From the NCBI RefSeq assembly GCF_004114995.1, contig NZ_SDJP01000015.1, forward strand, positions 1 to 64,000: 64,000 nt of DNA, written 5' to 3'. The notes beneath the pieces are model-generated. The model searched no databases, was not told the DNA's origin, and was given only the letters and a program-made list of their open reading frames with translations. This DNA comes from Halorubrum amylolyticum (GTDB lineage Archaea; Halobacteriota; Halobacteria; Halobacteriales; Haloferacaceae). Each line of letters opens with the position of its first letter. Positions within the stretch are counted from its first letter, which is position 1. A program made the position numbers and the translations under genes. This document shows positions 57,035 to 64,000 of this stretch, piece by piece.

Positions 57035-57496
57035 ATGTACGAACGCATCCTCGTACCCACGGACGGAAGCGACGTCGCGGAGGCAGCGGTCGACCACGCG
57101 CTCGACCTCGCGGAGAAGTACGACGCCGAGGTCCACGCGCTGTACGTGGTCGACATCGACTCCGTGAACTACAGTCTCGGGACCGAGCAGGTCGACCGGC
57201 TCAAACAGGGCCGGTTCGACGAGATGGGTGAACTGAAAGAACAGGCCGACGAAGCGACCGGCGTGGTCGCCGATCGCGGAGCCGAACGCGGCGTTGATGT
57301 CGTCGAGCACGTCGCGGGCGGTCGGCCCCACAAGGTGATCGCCGACTACGCCGAGAACCACGAGATCGACCTCATCGTGATGGGGAGTCACGGTCGGGCC
57401 GGCGTCCGGCGAGCGCTGCTCGGGAGCGTCACCGAGCGAACGCTGCGCTCGACGCACGTTCCCGTCCTCGTCGTCGACTACCTCGACGAGGACTGA
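57035..57496 (+). CDS. Universal stress protein (UspA family)
   Basis: 153 residues. Starts MYERILVPTDGSDVAE and has the nucleotide motif GSHGRAGVRRALLGSVTERT followed by STHVPVLVV, so it probably binds ATP. It lies two bases after the symporter gene and is the last member of that operon. USPs next to SSS transporters may regulate them; this is inference. Confidence 0.93.
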   Translation: MYERILVPTDGSDVAEAAVDHALDLAEKYDAEVHALYVVDIDSVNYSLGTEQVDRLKQGRFDEMGELKEQADEATGVVADRGAERGVDVVEHVAGGRPHKVIADYAENHEIDLIVMGSHGRAGVRRALLGSVTERTLRSTHVPVLVVDYLDED

Positions 57497-57582
57497 ACCC
57501 CCGCGAGCGCGACCCCACCGGGGAGCGCTCGGGCGCTGAACCGTTCCGGAACACCGACGTATCTCGACGCCGACATTCACCC

Positions 57583-57843
57583 ATGACCGACGCCGAGCAG
57601 ATCGACGAGCCCGACGCGGACGAGAGCCTCGCCGATCGGATTCGGTCCCACGTCAGGGGAAACCGAACCGGGATGGTACAGGATCTCGCGTTCGCGGTCG
57701 TCTGGGTGACGGTCGTGTCGCTGCTGTACGATTTCGCCTTTTCCGCCTCGCCGCAGTGGGTGCTGTACATGTTCATGCTCGCCGGCATTCCGGCGTACTT
57801 CGGCTTCTTCATCTCGCTGGAGCTGGCGAGAACACAGCAGTGA
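57583..57843 (+). CDS. Small two-helix membrane protein, unknown function
   Basis: 86 residues: an acidic ~35-residue N-terminus, then two helices (LAFAVVWVTVVSLLYDFAF and WVLYMFMLAGIPAYFGFFIS). I recognise no family. A short loop carries SASPQ. It lies 86 bases after the USP gene and probably has its own promoter. Confidence 0.75.
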   Translation: MTDAEQIDEPDADESLADRIRSHVRGNRTGMVQDLAFAVVWVTVVSLLYDFAFSASPQWVLYMFMLAGIPAYFGFFISLELARTQQ

Positions 57844-57934
57844 TCCGCCGCTTTCGGGCGCTACGTCCGATACAGACACCGGATGCCGGAGTCACGCAAC
57901 ACTTATGTCCCAGTCGGGAGTGAGTCCAGACGCG

Positions 57935-58129
57935 ATGGCGACAGGCAAGGTCGACTTCTTCAACGACACCGGCGGCTACGGATTCATCGAGACTGACGAC
58001 GCTGACGAGGACGTGTTCTTCCACATGGAAGACGTCGGCGGCCCGGACCTCGAGGAGGGACAGGAGGTAGAGTTCGAGATCGAGGAGGCCGATAAGGGGC
58101 CGCGCGCGACGAACCTCACTCGACTGTAA
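57935..58129 (+). CDS. cspA: Cold shock domain protein
   Basis: 64 residues. The start at 57935 (MATGKVDFFNDTGGYGFIET) is the family start; RNP1 is GGYGFIET and RNP2 is VFFHM. It is an acidic version of the single-strand nucleic acid binder that acts as an RNA chaperone. A TATA-like ACACTTATG lies ~33 bases upstream. Confidence 0.93.
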   Translation: MATGKVDFFNDTGGYGFIETDDADEDVFFHMEDVGGPDLEEGQEVEFEIEEADKGPRATNLTRL

Positions 58130-58206
58130 TCGTCGGCTTCGACGCCTCGGATAGTTCTCGAAACGCGTCTCGCGTATATGACACGCCATAGCGGCGGCGC
58201 TGTAGG

Positions 58207-59265
58207 TTAAATCGGGAACTCCACGCCGGTCGCGTCCGTCGAGTACTCCCAGAGTTTCCGGGCGTCCTCGCGGTCGTCGGAGGCGTCGTTCGACCGGCCG
58301 ATCGTCGGCGCGCCGCGCATGTTCAGCAGCCCGCCGGGCTCGACGTAGGCGCCGCCGTCGACGTCGGCGGTGGCCGCGTACAGCATCGGGAGGGTGCCCG
58401 TCGCGGCGTCTTGGCCGAACACGGCGTTCGCCAGCCGCATCCCGACGCTCATCAGGGTACTTCCGCTCTCCGCGGCGGTGCGGAGCTGGAGGTTCGTGTC
58501 GGCGTAGCCCGGGTGGCAGGCGGCGCTGCGGACGCCGGGGTCGGCGTCGCCCTCGCGGTTTTCGGCGTCATCCCCGCGGCTCGCGGCGTCGATCCGGCGT
58601 TGAAGTTCGTAGGCGAAAAGCAGGTTCGCGAGCTTGCTCCGGCCGTACGCCTTCCACTTGCCGTACGACTCCTCCCAGTTGAGATCGGTGAAGTCCATCT
58701 CGCCGCTCTCGTGGGCGCCCGACGACTGGGTGACGACGCGCGCGTCGCCGGACTGCGTCCGGCTGCCAGCGGCGCTGCGCGCCGCGCCGTCGCCGTCGAT
58801 CCCCTCGGCGGCCTCGAGGAGGTCGAACAGGCGCCCGGTAAGCGCGAAGTGCCCGAGGTGGTTGACGCCGAACTGCGTCTCGAAGCCGTCCTCGGTCTCG
58901 CTGCGAGGGATCGCCATCACGCCGGCGTTGTTACAGAGGACATCGACCGCGTCGTAGTCGTCGCTCAGGCTCTCGGCGAAGGCCGCCACCGAGTCGAGCG
59001 ACGCGAGGTCGCACTCGCGCACGTCGAGGTTACCATCGAGGTCGCCGCCGTCGCCAAAAGCGGCGCCAGTGCCGCCGCCGGCGTCGGCGCGGAGCTCGGC
59101 GGCCGCGTCCTCGCCGCGCTCGGCGCTCCGGCACGCCATCACGACGGTGGCGCCCTTCGCGGCGAATGCACGGGTCCCCTCGTAGCCGAGCCCGCTGTTC
59201 GCGCCGGTGACGACCACCGTCTTCCCGTCTAGTCGCGGCATGTCCTCGGCGGCCCATCCTGACAT
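58207..59265 (-). CDS. Short-chain dehydrogenase/reductase
   Basis: 352 residues. SDR motifs: VVTGANSGLGYEG, NNAGVMA, and catalytic YGRSKLAN with the Ser in TQSSGAH. The protochlorophyllide-reductase/retinol-dehydrogenase-like group has this NLLFAYELQRR segment. It oxidises or reduces an unknown alcohol or ketone with NAD(P). Two low-complexity insertions (~75-95 and ~170-190) lengthen it over the usual ~310. The ATG at 59265 begins just before the Rossmann fold. Confidence 0.88.
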   Translation of the reverse strand: MSGWAAEDMPRLDGKTVVVTGANSGLGYEGTRAFAAKGATVVMACRSAERGEDAAAELRADAGGGTGAAFGDGGDLDGNLDVRECDLASLDSVAAFAESLSDDYDAVDVLCNNAGVMAIPRSETEDGFETQFGVNHLGHFALTGRLFDLLEAAEGIDGDGAARSAAGSRTQSGDARVVTQSSGAHESGEMDFTDLNWEESYGKWKAYGRSKLANLLFAYELQRRIDAASRGDDAENREGDADPGVRSAACHPGYADTNLQLRTAAESGSTLMSVGMRLANAVFGQDAATGTLPMLYAATADVDGGAYVEPGGLLNMRGAPTIGRSNDASDDREDARKLWEYSTDATGVEFPI

Positions 59266-59435
59266 GGCCAAAGGGAGGGGCGTCACGGGGAGAAACCTGT
59301 CGGCGGGATCGGACGTTTTCCGTTCGTGCGAGACACTCCCGAACAAGGTAACGAGACGGCGTCTGACGCCGGGATACACTTTCACCGCGCCGACGGTGCG
59401 TTTTTAGGTGTCTCGGTGAAAGGGGAGGATACCGA

Positions 59436-61898
59436 ATGACGTCCTTCCAGTCGACGATCGGCGACGAGGAGGGGATCGCGGAGGAACTGGCCGAGGGCCA
59501 GCGCGAAATCTCCATCGCCGAGTTCTTCGAGAAGAACAAACACATGCTCGGGTTCGACTCGGGCGCCCGCGGGCTCGTCACCGCCGTCAAGGAGGCGGTC
59601 GACAACGCCCTCGACGCGACCGAGGAGGCCGGCGTCCTCCCCGACATCTACATCGAGATCGAGGAGGTGGGCGACTACTACCGGCTCGTCATCGAGGACA
59701 ACGGGCCGGGCATCACGAAAGAACAGCTCCCGAAAGTTTTCGGGAAGCTCCTGTACGGCAGTCGGTTCCACGCCCGCGAGCAGTCGCGCGGTCAACAGGG
59801 GATCGGAATCTCGGCTGCCGTGTTGTACTCTCAGTTGACCTCCGGCCAGCCCGCGAAGATCACTTCGCGCCCGAAGGGACAGTCGCGGGCGCAGTACTTC
59901 GAACTCATCATCGATACGGACACGAACGAGCCGGAGATCAAGGCCGACGAGGAGACGACGTGGGATCGCCCCCACGGCACGCGGATCGAGCTGGAGATGG
60001 AGGCGAACATGCGCGCCCGCCAGCAGCTCCACGACTACGTGAAACACACCGCGGTCGTCAACCCCCACGCGCGGCTCGAACTGCGCGAGCCGGGGCTCGA
60101 CGAGCCGCTGAAGTTCGAGCGCGCGACCGACGACCTGCCGGCGGAGACGGAGGAGATCCGCCCGCATCCACACGGGGTCGAGCTGGGGGCGCTGATCAAG
60201 ATGCTGGAGGCGACCGAGTCGTACTCCGTCTCCGGATTCTTACAGGGGGAGTTCACGCGAGTCGGCAAGAAGACCGCGGACAGCGTGATCGACAACTTCC
60301 GCGACGTGTACTACGGCCGCGAACTCGCGTGGTCGCCCCCGCGGACCCACGACGACCGCGACGTCGCCGCCGTGGTCGCGGATGCGGTCGCCAACAAGGG
60401 CGAGGCGGCGACGACCGCCTTCTCCGAGGGTGTCGCCGAGACGGTCGCGAACAACGACCGACTCTCCCGCTCCGAGCTCGCGGCGATCATCGACAACGTC
60501 GCGGAGACGGTCGCGGAGGACACGGGCAAGACGTTCGGCGGGACCGTCCGCGAGAACGCTGTCGACGCCGCGTGGCGGGCGATCACCGGAGCCGGCGACG
60601 AGGCGAGCGGCAGCGATGCGAGCGGCGACGATGGGGGCGACGACATCGCGACCGAGTCGCCGCTCGTCGCCGACGCCTACGCCCTCGTCGACGACGCCAC
60701 CTCGACCCGGAAGGACGACGGCGCGGTGCAGGCGATGGCCGAGGCGCTCGCGCGCCGGTTCGAGAACCTCGACGGCGAGGCGTTCCGGATCACCCGTGAC
60801 GACCTCGACCGCCTCGTCGCGGACGCGGCCTCGTTCGTCGCCGAGCAGCGCGACGCGACCTTCGGCGAGACCGCCCGCGAGAACGTCGTCGAGGCGTTCT
60901 GGTCACGCGCGCGGACGGTCCCGGACGACCCGCCGAAGGTGACGGCGATCGCGGGGAGCCGCGACGCCGCCGCCGATCTGCTCGACGCGATGCGGACGAC
61001 CGACATCCTCGCGCCGCCGACCGACTGCCTCGCACCGATCACGGCCGAGCTGGTCGAGGCCGGGCTCCGCAAGGAGTACGACGCCGACTTCTACGCGGCG
61101 GCGACCCGCGACGCAGAAGTCCACGGCGGCGACCCGTTCATCGTCGAGGCCGGCATCGCCTACGGCGGCGAGATCCCGGCGGAGGGGACGGTGGAGCTGC
61201 TCCGGTTCGCGAACCGCGTCCCGCTCGTGTACCAGCGCGGCGCCTGCGCGACGACGGACGTGATAAAGCAGATCGGCTGGCGCAACTACGGGCTCGACCA
61301 GCCCGGCGGCTCCGGGCTCCCGAACGGGCCGGCCGTCATCAGTATCCACGTCGCCTCCACGAACGTCCCGTTCACGAGCGAGTCGAAGGACGCGCTCGCG
61401 AACGTCCCCGAGATCGAAGACGAGATCGAACTCGCGGTGCGGGAGGCGGCCCGCGAGCTGAAGTCGTTCCTCAACAAGCGGCGCTCGATGCAGCAGCGCC
61501 GGGAGAAGCAGGACGTGCTCGGCCGTATCCTCCCGGAGATGGCCGACAAGGTCTCGGAGGTCACGGGCCGACCTCGCCCCGACATCGACGGAGCCTTGGC
61601 GCGTATCATGAACAACGTCAGCGTCGAGCGCGAGGTGAACGGCGAGACGGTGACGCTCGTCGTCGAGAACCACTCGGACGTGAACGAACAGCTGGAGATC
61701 ACGGACATCGTCTCGATGGAGCCGACCGACCTCTCCGACGGAACGGCGGTGGACATGGACGGCGAGTGGTTCGTCCAGTGGAAGCCCGAGGTGCCATCGG
61801 GCGACGAGCGGGAATTGACGTACGCAATCGACGGCGACGCCGACTTCGAGGTCAGCGTCGGCGGCGTGGAGACGGAGAAACTCACGGTGAACGACTAA
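59436..61898 (+). CDS. top6B: DNA topoisomerase VI subunit B
   Basis: 820 residues. GHKL ATPase motifs: [15 protein letters not shown] (N box), IEDNGPGI, and GQQGIGIS (G boxes). The transducer has the switch Lys region in [17 protein letters not shown]. It forms A2B2 with subunit A and relaxes or decatenates DNA with ATP. Longer than the ~530-620 of other archaea because of a ~220-residue acidic, helical insertion (~300-520) that contains an internal duplication. A GGGGAGG site precedes the ATG. The stop is followed at once by top6A. Confidence 0.95.
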   Translation: MTSFQSTIGDEEGIAEELAEGQREISIAEFFEKNKHMLGFDSGARGLVTAVKEAVDNALDATEEAGVLPDIYIEIEEVGDYYRLVIEDNGPGITKEQLPKVFGKLLYGSRFHAREQSRGQQGIGISAAVLYSQLTSGQPAKITSRPKGQSRAQYFELIIDTDTNEPEIKADEETTWDRPHGTRIELEMEANMRARQQLHDYVKHTAVVNPHARLELREPGLDEPLKFERATDDLPAETEEIRPHPHGVELGALIKMLEATESYSVSGFLQGEFTRVGKKTADSVIDNFRDVYYGRELAWSPPRTHDDRDVAAVVADAVANKGEAATTAFSEGVAETVANNDRLSRSELAAIIDNVAETVAEDTGKTFGGTVRENAVDAAWRAITGAGDEASGSDASGDDGGDDIATESPLVADAYALVDDATSTRKDDGAVQAMAEALARRFENLDGEAFRITRDDLDRLVADAASFVAEQRDATFGETARENVVEAFWSRARTVPDDPPKVTAIAGSRDAAADLLDAMRTTDILAPPTDCLAPITAELVEAGLRKEYDADFYAAATRDAEVHGGDPFIVEAGIAYGGEIPAEGTVELLRFANRVPLVYQRGACATTDVIKQIGWRNYGLDQPGGSGLPNGPAVISIHVASTNVPFTSESKDALANVPEIEDEIELAVREAARELKSFLNKRRSMQQRREKQDVLGRILPEMADKVSEVTGRPRPDIDGALARIMNNVSVEREVNGETVTLVVENHSDVNEQLEITDIVSMEPTDLSDGTAVDMDGEWFVQWKPEVPSGDERELTYAIDGDADFEVSVGGVETEKLTVND

Positions 61899-62984
61899 AT
61901 GACGACCGAAAGCGACGCACGAGACGAGCTGATCGACCTGGCCGCGGACTTCTACGACCAGTTCGCCGGCGGGAGTATTCCGGAGCTGACGCTTCCCACG
62001 CGGACGAAGAGCAACATCGAGTACGACACCGAAAGCGGCGTGTGGACCTACGGCGACCGCACGTCGACGCGCAGCGCCAACTCGGTTCGGGGCGCGCGCA
62101 AGCTGCTGAAGGCGGCGTACACGATCGAGTTCCTCGCGGACCAGCTCGACGAGGACCGCTCGTCGACCCTGCGTGAGCTGTACTACCTCTCGGAGTCGTG
62201 GGACAACGACGAGGCGCAGTTCAAGAGTCAGGACGAGTCGAACGACCTCGTTGAGGACTTAGAGATCGTCACGGGCGTCACCCGCGAGGACTTCCACATG
62301 CGCCCGGAGGAGTCGGGCGCGAAGGTGATGGGGCCGGTCCTCATCCGCGAGCAGACGAACCGCGGCGAGCGCGAGATCCACTGTCAGCTCGACGTGGGGC
62401 AGGGCGGCTACCAGATCCCCAACAACCCGGACACCATCGAGTTCCTCGACAACGACGCCGAGTTCGTCCTCTGCGTCGAGACCGGCGGGATGCGCGACCG
62501 GCTCGTGGAGAACGGGTTCGACGAGGATCACGACGCCTTGGTCGTCCACCTCGGCGGCCAGCCGGCTCGGGCGACGCGCCGGTTGACGAAGCGGTTCCGC
62601 GACGAGCTCGACCTCCCCGTGGTGGTGTTCACGGACGGCGACCCGTGGTCCTATCGGATCTACGGCTCCGTGGCGTACGGCTCGATCAAGTCCGCGCACC
62701 TCTCGAAGTACCTCGCGACGCCGGAGGCGCAGTTCATCGGAATCCAGCCGGAGGACATCGTCGAGTACGACCTGCCCTCCGATCCGCTCTCCGACTCGGA
62801 CGTGAACGCCCTCGAATCCGAGCTCGAGGACCCGCGGTTCCAGACCGACTACTGGGAGGAACAGATCGAACTGCAGCTCGACATCGGGAAGAAGTCCGAA
62901 CAGCAGTCGCTCGCGAGTCGCGGGCTCGACTTCGTCACCGACACGTACCTCCCCGAGCGGCTCGGCGAGATGGACGTGCTGTAG
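61899..62984 (+). CDS. top6A: DNA topoisomerase VI subunit A
   Basis: 361 residues. Spo11-type: catalytic Tyr in [13 protein letters not shown] domain, and Toprim acids in LCVETGG and [11 protein letters not shown]. It makes the double-strand break with subunit B. The ATG starts one base after the top6B stop codon, a tight operon. Length is normal for the family. Confidence 0.96.
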   Translation: MTTESDARDELIDLAADFYDQFAGGSIPELTLPTRTKSNIEYDTESGVWTYGDRTSTRSANSVRGARKLLKAAYTIEFLADQLDEDRSSTLRELYYLSESWDNDEAQFKSQDESNDLVEDLEIVTGVTREDFHMRPEESGAKVMGPVLIREQTNRGEREIHCQLDVGQGGYQIPNNPDTIEFLDNDAEFVLCVETGGMRDRLVENGFDEDHDALVVHLGGQPARATRRLTKRFRDELDLPVVVFTDGDPWSYRIYGSVAYGSIKSAHLSKYLATPEAQFIGIQPEDIVEYDLPSDPLSDSDVNALESELEDPRFQTDYWEEQIELQLDIGKKSEQQSLASRGLDFVTDTYLPERLGEMDVL

Positions 62985-63014
62985 CGGGACTCCACCCGAC
63001 CGAGCCGCAGCGAC

Positions 63015-63251
63015 TCACTCCTCGGCGTACGCGATCGCGTCGATCTCGCGTCGCTCTCCATCGGGATCGTCGTTTTCGTACTTGTACACGACGCCGTCCT
63101 CCTCGTCGGTCGTCGCGTTGTGCGAGCCGTCACAGAGCGGCTTCGAGTTCGAGAGGCCGCACTCGCAGACGTAGATCATGCCGTCGTCGCCCATGTCGGA
63201 CTCGTCGAGCTTGGCCGGTCCGCGCTCCTCGTGCGTGACTTCGCGCGCCAT
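63015..63251 (-). CDS. CDGSH-type iron-sulfur protein
   Basis: 78 residues. The cluster motif CECGLSNSKPLCDGSH gives three Cys and one His that hold a 2Fe-2S cluster. A short N-terminal region (MAREVTHEERGPAKLDESD) precedes it. Small CDGSH proteins are involved in redox or iron handling; the specific partner is unknown. It converges on top6A and is divergent from msrB, from which it is 85 bases away. Confidence 0.9.
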   Translation of the reverse strand: MAREVTHEERGPAKLDESDMGDDGMIYVCECGLSNSKPLCDGSHNATTDEEDGVVYKYENDDPDGERREIDAIAYAEE

Positions 63252-63336
63252 AGGAACCGATCCGCCGCGAGGGTGAAACCAGTTGGGTCGTGGCGACCGC
63301 CGCAACCCCCTTGCCCGTCGGGTGCGTATCGGTGGT

Positions 63337-63774
63337 ATGAGCGAAACCAACGAGCGCGACGCCGACGACGCCTCGACATCGGCCGACCCCGACGAACTCA
63401 CCGACGAGGAGTGGCGCGACCGGCTCTCCGAGGAGGAGTACCGCGTGCTCCGCGAGAGCGACACGGAGGCGAAGTTCTCCGGCGAGTACGTCGACCACCA
63501 CCCCGACGACGGGGAGTACCGCTGTCGGGCCTGCGGCACCGTCCTCTTCGACGCCGAGACGAAGTACGAGTCCGGCTGCGGCTGGCCCGCTTTCTACGCC
63601 GCCGAGGAGGAGTCGGTGACGACAACGGTCGACACCAGCCACGGGATGCGCCGCACCGAGGTCCGCTGCGCGAACTGCGACTCGCACCTCGGCCACGTGT
63701 TCGACGACGGCCCCGAGCCCACCGGCAAGCGGTTCTGTATCAACTCGGTCGCGATGGAGTACGACGACGAGTAA
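63337..63774 (+). CDS. msrB: Peptide-methionine (R)-S-oxide reductase
   Basis: 145 residues. Zn-binding CxxC pairs are CRACG and CANCD; GCGWPAFY and the catalytic Cys in GKRFCINSVAM are the MsrB signatures. It repairs oxidised methionine. The start at 63337 is MSETNERDADD. It lies in a redox-repair pair with the CDGSH gene (divergent). Confidence 0.95.
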   Translation: MSETNERDADDASTSADPDELTDEEWRDRLSEEEYRVLRESDTEAKFSGEYVDHHPDDGEYRCRACGTVLFDAETKYESGCGWPAFYAAEEESVTTTVDTSHGMRRTEVRCANCDSHLGHVFDDGPEPTGKRFCINSVAMEYDDE

Positions 63775-63811
63775 GTCCGGCGGGCGCCGTCGTCGACGAC
63801 GGATGGCCGGC

Positions 63812-64000
63812 TCACATCCCCTCGTCGAGCAGTTCGCGGGCGACGATGTTCTTCTGGATCTCGGTCGTCCCCTCGTAGATCTGGGTGATCTTCGCGTCGC
63901 GGTAGAGCCGCTCGACGTCGTGGTCGTTGACGAAACCGGCGCCGCCGTGCACCTGGACCGCCTCGTCGGCGACCTCCACCGCGGTCCGCGAGGCGAACTC
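63812..64000 (-). CDS. Acyl-CoA dehydrogenase, C-terminal end (cut by window edge)
   Basis: 63 codons are visible, ending at a TGA at 63812-63814. The sequence reads EFASRTAVEVADEAVQVHGG, then VERLYRDAKITQIYEGTTEI and a final ARELLDEGM. The YEGTTEI motif with the catalytic-base Glu and the QVHGG segment are typical of the C-terminal ACAD domain. It is a second ACAD besides the one at 19109; its N-terminal part lies outside the window. Confidence 0.92.
   Translation of the reverse strand, partial: EFASRTAVEVADEAVQVHGGAGFVNDHDVERLYRDAKITQIYEGTTEIQKNIVARELLDEGM

Overview
The window is a chromosomal segment of a halophilic archaeon (class Halobacteria; the gene content and the Asp/Glu-rich, GC-rich coding style suggest Halorubrum or a close relative, but this is an inference). 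Supporting marks are very acidic proteins, Tat-type lipoprotein signals with Gly/Asp/Ser-rich linkers (halocyanin, LivJ, NosZ, multicopper oxidase), many HTH_10 (bacterio-opsin-activator-type) regulators, TATA boxes about 26-32 bases before start codons (leaderless transcripts), topoisomerase VI and menaquinone genes.

Layout. 1-3.3 kb: end of a halocyanin gene, an HTH_10 regulator, a TnpB-only IS200/IS605-type element with its own small divergent ORF, and a CGCGG-type candidate RiPP precursor. 3.3-11.1 kb: a TbsP-like regulator, then a probable proline-catabolic set (aldehyde dehydrogenase, HTH_10 regulator, proline dehydrogenase) interleaved with three genes that carry NarO-like sites (COX1-like membrane protein, unknown protein, four-domain DUF2249 protein). 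11.3-16.3 kb: a complete LivJHMGF amino-acid ABC transporter. 16.4-20.3 kb: EamA exporter, AbrB/PIN toxin-antitoxin pair, RIO-like kinase, acyl-CoA dehydrogenase. 20.4-27.9 kb: nitrous oxide reductase cluster (BlaI/CopY-like regulator, nosZ, nosB-like, nosD, nosF, nosY) followed upstream by a NarO/DmsR-like Cys-rich regulator. 28-35.5 kb: aldo/keto reductase, a broken phosphotransferase, a large CHAT-like protein of unknown function, small proteins, menC-menA, and a carboxymuconolactone-decarboxylase-like protein. 35.6-39.7 kb: tRNA-Leu with a duplicated 3' end, a NarO-site-preceded multicopper oxidase, a second HTH_10 regulator, and gene debris. 39.7-46.2 kb: a sulfur module (regulator, broken TSUP exporter, PiT/CysP-like permease, two YeeE/YedE halves, rhodanese-MBL persulfide dioxygenase-like protein, TusA, DsrE). 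46.3-57.5 kb: DUF2209 remnant, HflX, then an acetate module (two acetyl-CoA synthetases, a Bat regulator, DUF4212 plus sodium/solute symporter, universal stress protein). 57.6-64 kb: small membrane protein, CspA, SDR, topoisomerase VI B and A, CDGSH protein, MsrB and the end of an acyl-CoA dehydrogenase.

How it works together. Three regulatory stories can be read directly from the DNA. (1) The aldehyde dehydrogenase and proline dehydrogenase promoters share an identical 11-base element next to their TATA boxes, tying them into one pathway (proline to glutamate). (2) Palindromes of the form CGAA-N4-TTCG lie upstream of the DUF2249 gene and the multicopper oxidase, with one-mismatch versions upstream of the COX1-like gene, the 8325 gene and a possible 19-codon membrane ORF, which suggests an anaerobic/denitrification regulon controlled by the NarO-like protein encoded next to nos. 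(3) The sulfur genes share an ACAATACTAT element. Several loci are decaying (TSUP, DUF7512-like, DUF2209, phosphotransferase, cystathionine synthase-like, ArsR remnant), concentrated around the tRNA and sulfur regions.
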